The notes under the pieces are model-generated. The model searched no databases, had not been told where the DNA came from, and worked only from the letters and a program-made list of their open reading frames with translations. From Kingdonia uniflora (lineage: Eukaryota; Streptophyta; Magnoliopsida; Ranunculales; Circaeasteraceae), in assembly GCA_014058105.1 (NCBI GenBank), contig JACGCM010002017.1, positions 1,116,001-1,180,000 on the forward strand: DNA of 64,000 bases, written 5' to 3'. The translations under genes and the position numbers were made by a program. Below are positions 11,657 through 23,380 of this stretch, in pieces; positions within the stretch are counted from its first letter, which is position 1; each line of letters begins with the position of its first letter.

Positions 11657-13439
11657 GAGAGAAATTTTGACTACAGTCCCACCTACAGTCTGAATATTTG
11701 TACAGATAATGTAGTATGATGCACTTCAACTTCTTCTATTATAAAAATATTATCACATTCTTTGGCCAAATCTCTGAACTCGTTATCACATCTGTCTATA
11801 TTAGCTTGGGTTGGACCATCATCACCATCAACTGATGAGTGATTTGAGTAATACCCTTCTTCTGCATCTAGGCTATCTGGGTTAGTTTCTGCTCATCTAT
11901 TCCAAGCATCAACTTCATCAATTTCTTCTTCATCATTTGAAGCTTCTCCCCCTAATCCAACTCCAGCCTCAGTTTCAGCATTAACTAGAGCCTCTCCCCT
12001 CAATCTAACTCTGGTCTCAATTTTAGCATTAATTGGAGCATCTTCCCTCAATCCAACTCTACCCTCAGATTCAATATTAGGTTCATCATCACTGAAGTCC
12101 ATATGTGGGAAATCATCAAGTTCTTCCTCAGGTACTTCACTTTCCATTAGTTTCTTAACTCTTTTAGTATTCTCTTCACCACTTTGTAAACTACTGTCTT
12201 TTCTCTTTGGCTTTTATATAACTCTTTTTTTCTTTTCTTTTTGAGTCACAACTACCTTTTGTCTACCCCTGGCAATAGTCTCATGTTGAAGTGGATCAAA
12301 CTGTGTACTCTCAACCTCAACCTGAACTTGAGAAGTAAGACATATTGGTGGACCTTCATCTGGTTCTATCATAACTACATATGGTTGTTGAATTAAAGGT
12401 GGGGGCACAACTTCTATAGGCACTGCATATACATAGAAATGTGCATCCCACATACTATTAACATTACTACAATGCCACATCTTATACAAACTTGTATCAT
12501 CGCAAACATCCACTATCTCACCTGCACACAGTGTCTTCACCACTATCCCAGAACCAGGTGAAATAGCTTCATTTATCCCAACAACATCAAACATAATATA
12601 CTCCAACAGACCTTGATAGTAAAATTAATCCCCATCTACATTTTCAAATATATGCATGTCCCCATTAATGTATAGACGATGTGTGTACCCTGTCTACCCA
12701 GGTTCAGACCATCTACCTCCCCAATGAATAATAACATTTTTTTAGGTCATTCTTGTCATTGCAGCATACCCCAAACACTATATAATTAAGACAAATATCA
12801 TGGTAACATACCCAAAATACCTAATTTAAAAATACCACTTGTAAAAGCCCTAGTTTTTTTAATATACTCTAATTACAGAAAACCAAAACCCTAATTTTAT
12901 AATCCAAACCACTTTTAAAAATCCCTAATTTTGTAATCCAAACTCTAATTATTAACACAAATCTTCTAACTTTCAAAATGGGAAAACCAAAGTAACAAAT
13001 ATTAGAGAGAGATTTACAAATTTTGCTTATTCATAAAGAAAGAAAGAGAGGGGGGAGGGAGAGAGACTTACATTGTGATTAGGAGAGAGATAAGAGATTC
13101 AAAAGCTTGGCGAGATCAAGTATTAGATTATTGCACTCTAGTTTTCCTAAATTTTTATAGTTGCAGAAGATATAAATTTTCCTAAATTTTCCCTCCAAGA
13201 ATAATTTTTTTCTTAGACAGTTTTGGTGAAGAGATGACCAAAAAACAATTTGTTCACCTGTTAGAATAAATCATGTGCAATTCACATAAGGGTAGATTTT
13301 AGTTCATGTCAAAATTTGAGTTCAACGAAGGTTGACCTGTGGTCAGAGGCAATTTGGAGACCAAAACTACATATTTAAACAACTTGGGGACTAAAGGCAA
13401 ATATTTAGTCTGTAGGTGGGACTGTAGTCAAAATTTATC
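11657..13439 (-). mobile_element. Mutator-like element (MULE), deletion derivative
   Basis: Terminal inverted repeats of about 42 bp (11657-11699 and 13395-13439) share AATTTTGACTACAGTCCCAC and then continue with a few mismatches. Flanks are TTTGTGATA (11648-11656) and TTTATGATA (13440-13448), a 9-bp target-site duplication with one mismatch, the size typical of Mutator. The right terminus is about 2 bp shorter than the left. The interior carries the 5' part of a MULE-type gene on the minus strand and lacks the transposase core, so it is non-autonomous. It lies inside a decayed LTR element. Confidence 0.8.
11700..12759 (-). pseudogene. MuDR-type transposon gene N-terminus (PB1-like region), broken
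   Basis: One frame can be followed from an ATG at 12759, with stops near its start and again at 12214. It includes IIHWGGRWSEPG, TGYTHRLYINGDMHIFENVDGD, then from 12606 MEYIMFDVVGINEAISPGSG, SLYKMWHCSNVNSMWDAHFY and a basic tail. After the 12214 stop the same frame goes on into an acidic stretch (PEEELDDFPHMDFSDDEPN) with a duplicated, degenerate repeat rich in Glu and Gly, ending DEVDAWNR. This layout (beta-grasp-like N-terminus, then an acidic linker) is that of the region ahead of the transposase in plant MuDR proteins. The MULE transposase and SWIM domains are missing. Family assignment is from memory. Confidence 0.6.
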
Positions 13440-13460
13440 TTTATGATATCATGAGGATTC

Positions 13461-13840
13461 GTGATAAAGGAGATACCGGAGTTCATTACGGGGTCCAGTG
13501 GGTATCCCCAATCAGAGTTTTGGCTGGTAGTACAGTTGTTAATAATGGTTTTATTGCCGACGATAACAAAGATTTTGATGCTGATTTTGGAAAGGTTCTC
13601 GATAGAGGAGTCATGGGAAGCTTTCTTAGAGTCCAAGGGGAGCTTAAGATCAATGTTTCTATAAAAAAAATAGCCGGTTCAACATACCCAGAAAATCGAG
13701 TTAGAGTTCTCGCGATGAAGAAGAGAGACTTCACGTTTGACAGAGAATAAGGGGTAACACATGACTCACACGTGGCTTCTTTAAGCCAAATCCAGGCCTA
13801 GCTACAGGTCGCCCAAACCCAAGCCTAACATAGCCACGTC
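13461..13840. repeat. Unclassified 390-bp repeat, copy 2
   Basis: Second copy of 10208-10595. A plus frame runs 13451-13750 (99 codons, including DFDADFGKVLDRGVMGSF). The equivalent frame in copy 1 carries a stop and many amino-acid changes, so neither copy looks to be under selection. Confidence 0.72.
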
Positions 13841-14123
13841 ATCAGGTTATGCTTCAAGCCGGAGCGAACCAACCCAAGCCACTCAAGTCAAGCCGAACCA
13901 GCTCCAACTTAAGAAAGCATCTCCAACAGTTTTGTTACCAATGGAGCTCTAGCAGTTCAAAATTAAACCAAGTCAAGCCAGTACCAACAAAGCAGCTCCA
14001 TGTAATAGTAGCTCTCAATCACCATGCCACACAGCAATGGATTCAAGAAATACGTACACAATACGAGATGTCGATAGACCTTATCCAACAGCTCCATTCA
14101 CACATGTCGTAGTCCGAGATATC

Positions 14124-14298
14124 CCATTATTGGAGATGCTAAGTAGATTTTAGGAACTTGCTTGTTTAACTAACACAATGTTAAAGATGAAGTTTTTCTA
14201 ATTTAAGTAGAATTTTATTTAGATTAGAATTATGGTTGCTAATTCTAATCCCCCTTGCATTCTATAAAAGAGAAGGCCTAGGTTATTTGCTTTTCCAC
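14124..14298 (+). repeat. Truncated right LTR of the decayed LTR element
   Basis: Matches the middle of the family LTR (from TTGGAGATGCTAAGT to CCTAGGTTATTTG). The first about 90 bp and the last about 130 bp are missing. The upstream join, at ATCCCATTATTGGAG, fits a deletion at a short ATT homology between gag and LTR. Confidence 0.72.
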
Positions 14299-14743
14299 GG
14301 TTAACGTCTTTTCAATCCATAACAGGACGTGCCTTCGGCACTATCCCATATGCAATGCCTAAACACATGTAAACACCATAAATCATGTTATTTATTTACA
14401 TCTTGACGTGCCTTCAATCGGCATTTATAGGTTACTATCTTCGACATTATAATTCATGTTGGATTTTTAGGTTACCATCTTCCATATTATAATTTGTGTT
14501 TTTATCAAAAACAAAAACAAAAACAAAAAAAATGTTTTTATCAAGGAAACCCATGTCACACCATGGATACCGCTTTTTTACCCAACTCTCGCTTTGTAGT
14601 TCAACTGGCGTGCCTTTGGCACTACACTCACCCAACCCCATTCAATGAATCAACACCTTGTGAATCTTGTGTATGAAAGTACAATTGTAGCTTAATTCAT
14701 TTAACTACCATCGAGTACTGCAGACATATCTTATTCAACACCA
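14299..14743. other. Intergenic segment with small GTGCC/GGCAC hairpins
   Basis: No coding frame supported. The motif GTGCCTTCGGCAC or GTGCCTTTGGCAC, a 5-bp stem with a 3-nt loop, occurs near 14329 and 14609. A related GTGCCTTCAATCGGCA lies near 14408. A (CAAAAA)n stretch lies near 14508-14532. Confidence 0.45.
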
Positions 14744-14748
14744 TATAA

Positions 14749-15589
14749 TGTTGGAGTACAATCTGTGTGAATTAACACGGAATAAATCCTCAATTTATTC
14801 TATGTAACAATCTGTCTCAATACAGACTGTATATGCTGTATAATAATGTAAAGTCTAGAAAAAACTTAAAATTGTCACTGTAATCTTACTGTTTTACAGT
14901 ATGATTAAGTAGAAATAAGAGAATAGTACAGTCTTGTAATGGAAATAAAATATAAATTAACAAATGAACTACACTTACTGTTTACCGAAAGTTAAATACG
15001 AATTAGGATTAAGGAGGATGACTGAGGCTTGCTAGGCAATCTACTTAAGACAATATAGCTGCCCTGTTTACGTGCAAACAGATCTCTAGCAGGTAGTCTC
15101 CCAAGATACAACAGTCGGTACAGACGTAACCTGCATTGGAATACGTTGTCTCTGGTGAACAATATGCGAACTGCTCTTCAACAGTTTAAGAGGAGGAGGA
15201 GATTCGAGGGTAAGCCACACAAAAAAATAAGTGAGTAAATTGATCAGATTCAACACTAATTTATAGGCTAAACACACCTATTCACAACAGGTGCAACTAC
15301 TTGAAAAGGCACATTTACAATAGTTGTATTTGTTTAAAACTAACGGAAGGAAAAGGCACGCACCTTTTCACTAACAGTTTTCAAGTAGGTGACTTTGGAG
15401 ACGAATTACTCATTCATTCGATAACCATTTTGGTTGTTTGAATATACCGTTGGAAAACCCTCGGAGAGAGCTTCGCAATGGTATCAGCAAACATGCGTTT
15501 CGGACATCGGGTCGCACCTCAAAGTGGGCCCAAACAAGCCGTGTCAGACCTGTCAGAAATCTGATTGTTTTACAAAACTGTTGCCAACA
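14749..15589 (-). repeat. 3' LTR of copia element 2
   Basis: 841-bp LTR, TGTTGG..CCAACA, highly similar to 20106-20943 with scattered substitutions and a few indels. Confidence 0.93.
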
Positions 15590-16182
15590 ATCCCCCACAT
15601 GAATGACGAATTTGCCTCTCTAGAATAACGAAAGTATTTGAAGAGCATCTTTTAACAATGCTGCATCGAGATAGGTAAAATATTTCATCTTGAACCTTCA
15701 CTAGTAAGAGTTTATCGAATTTACTTATCCAATCGGTGAAATATTTCATCTTGAACCGTTGGCTGTTTGTGTAAACCAAGACAATAAACTTTACACAACA
15801 TTGAACCGATTCACATATAGTTCTCGGTTGTGTTCATTTTGGCCCTGAACAACTTGGTTATGTGAGTGTTACTAGAGAATTCTCGCCTTATAAGAATTCT
15901 CATAGGGCCGACCCAGCACTACACTCGCATAGGTGACGAACGTTTCTATAAAGAGTATCCTACTATACTCCACTTGTACTTGACAAGATATAGACGTCAT
16001 TAGAAGCATAGCTTAACCTGATCATACGCTGTAGGTTACACTTGTTGCATCATAGGAATGGAAAGGAGTGTATACTCTCAAGTGCACACATTTGAGTTAC
16101 TCAGAACTGGTTGTCCTATTGACGTTGTCCCTGGGATCTCCAATTGCTATGTTAGGTTTCCGTATAAGGTAACTCGTTAGTT

Positions 16183-19100
16183 TTAGGATTTTAAACCCAT
16201 TCCTCTCGATGCGCAGTCAATTTTCTCTCTAGATAAACCTTTAGTAAATAGATCCGCTAGGTTATCTTGTGATTTCACAAATTTAATGGTTATCGTACCA
16301 TTTGAGAGTAACTGCCTCACGGTATTGTGTCGTCGACGAATGTGTCGTGACTTACCGTTATATATAAAGTTTTGAGCTCTATACATTACTGCTTGGTTAT
16401 CGCAGTGTATACATATGGCTGACACAAGTTTCGGCCATAAAGGAATATCTTCCAGAAGGTTTCGAAGCCACTTTGCTTCTTCGCCCGCTTTATCTAAAGC
16501 TATAAACTCTGATTCCATTGTGGAACGAGCTGTGAGTGTTTATTTGGAAGATTTCCATGAGATAGCAGCTCCTGCTAATATAAACACATATCCACTCGTG
16601 GATTTGGATTCATCTGAATCAGATATCCAATTTGCATCACTGTATCCCTCAAGGACAGCTGGATATCTTCCATAGTTTAATGCAAAATTAAAAGTATTTT
16701 TCAGATATCCTAACCCTCTAAGTAGCGCCTCCCAGTGACTCTTACCTGGGTTGATTGTGTATCTACTTAGTTTATTTATGGAATAGGCTGTCAGGCCGTG
16801 TATAGTTCATGAGATACATGAGACTGCCAATTATCTGAGAGCACTCTAACTGGGATACGTTATCACCAGTATTTTTGTGTAACACTAAGGATGGAGTAAA
16901 AGGATTATTGCACCCTTAATGCCATAACTTTTAAATCTCTCTAACACTTTCTCAACATAGTGAGATTGTGATAATTGTATTCCGTTAGGTGTTTTTTATT
17001 ATTTTAATCCCTAAAATAATATCTGCAACACCTAGATCTTTCATATCAAAGTTGCTTGAAAGCATTTTCTTTGTGGATGTAATAACCTCTGTATTATTCC
17101 CAAAGATTAGCATATCATCAACGTAGAGGCAAACAATGACACACCCTTGTCCTGTTTGCTTAAAGTAGACACACTTGTCACTTTTATTGATACGAAAGCC
17201 ATTTTTCATCATGACACTGTCAAATTTTTTGTGCCATTGTTTTGGAGCTTGTTTAAGTCCATAAAGAGATTTAACAAGTTTACACACTTTGTTGTCTTGT
17301 CCCTTTGACTTAAACCCCTTTGGTTACTCCATATAGATTTCCTCATTTAACTCACCATTGAGGAACGCAGTTTTGACATCCATTTGATGGATCTCCAGGT
17401 TGTATATAGCTGCTATGGCTATTAACATCCTGATTGAAGTAATTCTAGTTACTGGTGAATATGTGTCAAAGAAATCTAAGCCTTCCTTTTGACGATATCC
17501 CTTAGCTACCAGCCTAGCCTTGTACTTCTCAATTGAACCGTCAGGTTTTAATTTCTTCTTGAATATCCATTTACATCCAATTGGTTTACTTCCTGGAGGA
17601 AGATCTACCAATTCCCAAGTATGATTGCTTAGAATGGATTCAATTTCACTATCTATAGATTCTTTCCAGTAAGAAGCCTCAGTAGTTAACATAGCCTCTT
17701 TGTATGTTTGTGGTTCGCTTTGTAACATGTAAGTTAGAAAGTCTGGACCAAAGGATTTAAATGTTTTAGATTTCTTACTTCTCATTGGTTCCGTCTCAAT
17801 TTCAAGGTTATCTGAACCATCTAGTGGTTCAGTAATCTTGGTAGACACCTCAAGTGTTCTTTTTAGATTCGGAGTACCAGTATTCCTTTTATGTGGGAAC
17901 ACATCTTCAAAGAATACGGCATCACGAGATTCTATAATAGTGTTGACATGAATGTCCTCATTATCAGATTTAAACACCAGAAATCTGAAAGCACTACTAT
18001 TTGCAGCGTTGCCAAGAAAATAGTAATCTACTATTTTTGAACCAAGTTTAGTTCTCTTTGGAGGAGGAACTGAAACTTTGGCTAAACACCCCTACACTTT
18101 TAGGTATGTATGGTTAGGATTTCTCTCTTTCCACATCGCATATGGAATACTATCAGTCTTCTTGTGAGGAACTCTATTTAAAATGTAGTTAGACATATAT
18201 AGAGCTTCCCCCCACAAGTTCTCAGGCAATCCAAAACTTAAAAGCATAGAGTTTATCACATCCCTTAAAGTTCTGTTTTTCCTTTCAGCCACTCCATTTG
18301 ACTGAGGTGAGTATGGAGCTATAGTTTTATGTATGATACCATTTTCTGCACATATTTGTGCGAAAGGAGATTCATACTCTCCACCTCTATCAGATCGAAT
18401 GATCTTGATCTTCTTGCTCATCTGATTCTCAACTTCAGCCTTATATTGGTTGAACAAGTTGATTGCCTCGTCTTTACTTGTAAGTAAATACACATAACAA
18501 TAACGTGTGCAATCATCGATAAATGTGATAAAATACTTTTTACCTCCACGCGTTGGAGTTGATTTAAAATCACATAAATCTGTATGTATTAAGCCCAAGG
18601 GATCAGTACTTCTCTCAACCGAATGAAATGGTTGTTTAGCAAATTTTGCTTCTACACAAGTCTCACACTTGTAGGTTTTATCAATCTCAAATTTAGGAAT
18701 TAATCCTAAGTTTGCCAATTTCTTCATTTTCCTGAAGTTGATGTGTCCTAATCTATCATGCCATAAATTAGGTGACTCAAGCAAGTAAGAAGAAGCAACT
18801 TTATTAATAGTAGAGTAAGCAGGGCTTCTGCCGATTACACAGACATTTATCTTAAACAGGTCATCACTCATGTATCCCTTACCTACATACACACCACCTT
18901 TGGTCAGTACAAATTTATCTGACTCAAAGACCATTCTAAACCCTTTCTTACTTAGAACAGATCAAAATATAAGATTTTTCCTAATGTTTGGAACATGAAG
19001 AACCTCGTTCAGAGTAACATCCTTTCCAAAAGTAAATTTCAGGATGACTTGTCCTTTACCTTCAACGCTTAAAACTGCAGAGTTACCCATGAAGAGCTTC

Positions 19101-20024
19101 TCTTGGTGGTCCAGTTTCTCATAGGTGGCAAACATAGATTTGTCAGAACAAATGTGACGAGTGGCCCCAGTGTCCACCCACCATTCTCGAGTGTTGTTAC
19201 CAATCAGGTTCACTTCTGACACAACAGCAGATAGATGCATGTTCTCGATGTCATGAGCAATGTTCTCAGTAATATTTGCTTCAGGATTCTTGTTATCTTT
19301 GGGACCTTTGCGATGAATGCAGCTTTTAGCAGCATGGACTGGTTTCCCACAGACAAATCATTCTCCCTCGAACTTAAAGAACTTCTTGTTTCCCTGGTGG
19401 GAGAAATTCGCCTTTCTCTTGTTGTTTTTCTTCTTGTTTGGTTTGGAGCTTTCAACCACATGCACTTTAGCCTCATTGTTGGTGCACTTGTCGGTACCCC
19501 TGTTATCCTCTTCGATCTTGAGTCGAGCAACCAAGCCTTCAAGACTCATTTCCTTTCGCTTATGCTTAAGGTAATACTTGAAGTCTTTCCATGCAGACGG
19601 AAGCTTGCCAATGATAGCAGCGACCTGGAAAGATTCACTGATAACATTCCCCTCTACAATGATATCATGAAGCATGATTTGGAGGAGTTGGAGTTGATCA
19701 ACCACAGATTTCCCATCAACCATCTTAAACTCCATGAATTTGTCCACGATAAACTTCTGAATACCCGCATCTTCAGTTTTGTACTTCTTTTCAAGAGCCT
19801 CCCACAGCAAGGAATGCTTCCTTTGCTTTCTCTGGAGTTTCTCCTTCCTTAGGTTTTGGTGCGTCTTCAAGCATAAACCTAGCCAATCCCAAAGTGGTTA
19901 AGTAGAAGAGCATCTTGCTCTGTCATGTTTTGAAGTCCACACCCTTGAACTTTTCAGGTCTCTCTTGTGGCGTGAAAATATTTGGAACACCACTACTCAC
20001 AGCGGGGGTTGAAACAATAGTCAT
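16183..20024 (-). pseudogene. Copia gag-pol polyprotein with in-frame stops
   Basis: The frame starts at an ATG at 20024 (MTIVSTPAVSSGVPN). Gag follows to about 19350. A zinc knuckle ([13 protein letters not shown]) has its first Cys codon turned into TGA. The protease has [12 protein letters not shown] (near 19175). The pre-integrase zinc region and integrase core (18092-18934) contain HTDLCDF, IRSDRGGEY and GVAERKNR, the three catalytic acids. RT (16985-17977) has MDVKTAFLNG and CLYVDDML. RNase H (16183-16518) starts MESEFIALDKAGEEAKWLRN. Stops interrupt gag, the knuckle, the protease-integrase joint, the integrase end and RT; most are in frame, plus one frameshift near 16990. The element is recently dead rather than ancient. 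Confidence 0.93.
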
Positions 20025-20105
20025 TTTCTATCACAAAAAAGACATTGTTAGTTAGTTTAGTTCACACAAATAAACCAACAGAAAAAACATATATTGTCTT
20101 AAGAT

Positions 20106-20943
20106 ATTTGGAGTACAATCTGTGTGAATTAACACGGAATAAATCCTCAATTTATTCTATGTAACAATCTGTCTTAATACAGACTGTATATGCTGTATAA
20201 TAATGTAAAGTCTAGAAAAGACTTAGAATTGTCACTGTAATCTTACTGTTTTACAGTATGATTAAGTAGAAATAAGATAATAGTACAGTCCTGTAATGGA
20301 AATAAAATATGAATTAACCAATGAACTACACTTACAGTTTACCGAAAGTTAAATATGAATTAGGATTAAGGAGGATGACTGAGACTTGCTATGCAATCTC
20401 TTTAAGACAATATAGCTACCCTATTTACGTGCAAACAGATCTCTGGCAGGTAGTCTCCCAAGATACAACAGTCGGTACAAATGTAACATGCACTGGAATA
20501 CGCTGTCTCTGGCGAACAATATGTGAACTGCTCTTCAACAGTTTAAGAGGATGAGATTCGAGGGTAAGCCTCACAAAAAAATGAGTGAATAAATTGATCA
20601 GATTCAACACTAATTTATAGGCTAAACACACATGTTCACAACAGGTGCAACTACTTGAAAAGGCACCTTTGCAACAGTTGTATTTGTTTAAAACTAAAGG
20701 AAGGAAAAGGCACGCACCTTTTCACGAACAGTTTTCAAGTAGGTGACTTTGGAGACGAATTACTCATTCATCCGACAACCGTATTGGTCATTCGAATATA
20801 GCATTGGAAAGCCCTCAGAAAGAGCTTCGCAATGGTACCAGCAAACATGCGTTTCGGACATCGGGTTCCACCTCAAAGTGGGCCCGAACAGGCCGTGTCA
20901 GACCTGTCAGAAATCTGATTGTTTTACAAAACTGTTGCCAACA
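20106..20943 (-). repeat. 5' LTR of copia element 2
   Basis: 838-bp partner of 14749-15589. The internal boundary is inferred by alignment because the terminal TG is mutated. Confidence 0.9.
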
Positions 20944-20948
20944 TATAA

Positions 20949-21905
20949 TAGATAAGAGACCCCTCTTCATATAAAGCTCAATCTATTAAGGAGTAAGAAC
21001 TAAGGTTCAATCATCAGCATGCCAACCAAATGTTGTTTGCATATACTAATCATCTCCTTGTACCTTTTCCCTTTTTCCTAAACTCAAGTGCAATGAAGCT
21101 TCTAATGAGTTTGAAACTAGCAAATCACTGAGTAAACAAAGTTCATTTGTTGGATAGTTTGAATTTTTATGCCAACACCAAATTATAATTGAATTGTGAA
21201 TAAATGTTAACGCCATAATCACATAACATCCCATAATGAGTGTAATATGCTAACACCATAATCATTTTTAGAGAGCACTCCAAGACATACATGTAGCAAG
21301 ACATACACGTGTTACATTTCAAAAGCATGCTAATAATAACAATATGAAGGAAAGCCTTATTTAATTAACAAATTAAATGATACCTGATTTATAACATAAC
21401 ATTGCGAAATTGAAAAGCTAACCACATATATTATACTTCAAAATCTCGAGAACATAAACCTTGGTAGGTGCAAGCATCCTCACATACTACAGTTAAATCA
21501 ATCAAAACCCCACCAACAATTACAAACATATCTATCAATAATCACCAACGAAAACACCATAGAAGTATCAAACTATCCTACCAACGATAATGCATAAGCT
21601 TGAAAATACCATTTTGATGCCTCATAATAATATTTTGCTTATTGAAGAACCCCTAAGCCTTTGTCACCATGTACTTCCTTCACCCTCAGGCCTCAGAGGC
21701 AAGACCCAAAAACCTAATGGATGAAAACCAAAAGCTGCATTAGAGGCTCGGATTTTCTAAAACAAAGTCGTAAGCAAAACACCGAAACATTATCTCAAAA
21801 TCGAACCCAAAAACCCACAAAACATAAACCTATAAATCACCGTAATTGAATCCCTTGATCCGGAACCTGTAAATCAAATATGAACCCTTAATACCTCAAA
21901 CAAAC

Positions 21906-21936
<31 letters not shown>

Positions 21937-23380
21937 GATTATCTTTAAAATCACCATTGATTGTACTTGAATTGGGTATTGTTAAATTCTCAAATTAAAA
22001 CCATGAAATCAACATATTGAAACCTGTTAAGAATCGAGGTAGCTATTCTCTCCTCTTTGACAAGAACGATACGCAGAATAAGCCCTAACAGAAGAATTAA
22101 CCAAGCAAGAACAATAACGACACAAGAATTCCCAGAGGAGGGAAGTGGAAAACCCTTGCGGATAAAAAACCACTCCCCGAACAATCCACTATGCTAATCA
22201 AACAGGTTACAATGATCTCTTCAAGCTTCTCAAGCCTTAATGGAGTCTCTCAAATTCTAGGTCTCTCTAGAATTAAACTCACCAAGATAAGCTAACAAAA
22301 TAACCTAAGCCTCATATATATAGTAGGGAACTTAAAATACAAGTAGAACGGATCTCGAGGCAAACTCAACGCCTCAAAAAATAACATCTAAAGCAAACCT
22401 ACGCCAAGCTCGTTCGGATGACTTTGCGATAATTGGTATCCTGCCCTAGAAGCATAACAACTCGTTCGAACGGCATCCAAGCTCGTTCAAACGAGATTGG
22501 CGAACCAAATCCAAAACCGCGAAAACAGAGATTTCGTTCGAACGACTTTGACAATTTCTTGATTTCTTCGACAATCCTTAGTTCGAGATCACATCCAACA
22601 AAACCATGAAATTACTAAACCCGGATAAAGACATTGAAGAGAAGATCGAAAACTCCAAACTCGATTGATTGAAACCCTTGCTCGGTTCAAAACCAAATTG
22701 ATTGAAAATCTATTCTACATAGATTGAAACCCTTGTTGTAGATTGTTGCAAATCTAAAACCTTACAATTTCTGATTAGAAAACGTGATGAGGAGAGATCT
22801 AATCACGCCTGCTAGGGCTTCATGGTGTGAGAGAGAGAGAGAGATAATCTGCATAATTTTAAAGCGTAGAGAGAGAGCGTTGGTTTTGTTTTGAGATTTT
22901 ATTTATTTATTTATTTGATTTTTTTGTTTCGGATAACAAATTCTCGGGGGAGGAGAACAATAGTTTGTAGTTGGGGTTTTTTTTTAGTTTTTGGACTTAA
23001 AACTTGAACTTCCAAAATTGCTCATTCATGTGAGATTCTCGAGACACTCACATCGCATCCCGGCCCCTCTTTGTCTCTAGACATAAGGCAAACTTGTCTA
23101 AAGCGGCAATGAGATCATGTTATTTGAGTTTCTAAACTGAACCCATGCATTTAAGATATGCTTATCATGTTATTGTTGATGTTAGTTGCTCAAAATGTCA
23201 TACTAAAAGTCTTTGGCGAGACGTAAATTAACTCGAAGATGGTTTTTGGATGCCCTCCTGCTGGTGATGCGTTGTTTTTCAGTAACGAAACCTTATAACA
23301 AGTAACAACGCATCTGAAAGCGTCGTATCTCATGTACAACGCAACACTCTCTCTCCTCACATCGTCTTAGACAAAGCTCT
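20949..23380. other. Intergenic region upstream of the GON4-like gene
   Basis: No supported gene. It contains a 29-base C run (21908-21936). A stretch at 21960-22620 resembles a minus-strand LTR or leader: TATA-like ACTATATATATG on minus near 22320, and several CGTTCGAACG-type motifs at 22410-22540. GA repeats lie near 22828-22845. I could not assign a family to the 21960-22620 stretch. Confidence 0.5.
21908..21936. repeat. Poly-C tract, 29 bases
   Basis: Uninterrupted run of C in otherwise AT-rich DNA. The length may be inexact if the sequence came from an assembly. Confidence 0.9.

Larger units (their letters stand above)
10811..14298 (+). mobile_element. Decayed copy of the short non-autonomous LTR element family, interrupted by a Mutator-like element
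   Basis: The left LTR (10811-11189) begins TGATGTGAA and ends CACATTA, like the intact relative at 34598-36565. After it come a decayed primer site, the same short gag start (from about 11243, broken by a stop) and a C-run at the same place. Near the right end, 13975-14123 matches 35760-35890 of the relative. A partial right LTR (14124-14298) lacks its first about 90 bp and its end. A Mutator-like element sits at 11657-13439 and the unclassified repeat copy 2 follows it. No target-site duplication can be seen because the right end is truncated. Confidence 0.75.
14749..20943 (-). mobile_element. Ty1/copia LTR retrotransposon 2, near full length
   Basis: LTRs of about 840 bp (14749-15589 and 20106-20943) bound a complete gag-pol on the minus strand. 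A perfect 5-bp duplication TATAA flanks it (14744-14748 and 20944-20948). A short polypurine tract (GGGGGAT on minus) touches the left LTR. The outer end of the right LTR is CCAACA, but its inner end, next to the leader, has lost the canonical TG (AT instead). The leader is only about 80 bp. I could not find an initiator tRNA-Met primer site there, so priming may use another tRNA or the site may have mutated. Gene order PR-IN-RT-RH confirms copia. Confidence 0.95.

Noticed and set aside
13486..13734. Minus-strand 82-codon frame opposite the unclassified repeat
   Set aside because: The equivalent frame in the other copy is not kept, and there is no domain.
19235..19852. 205-codon plus-strand frame
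   Set aside because: Antisense shadow of the copia gag on the minus strand.
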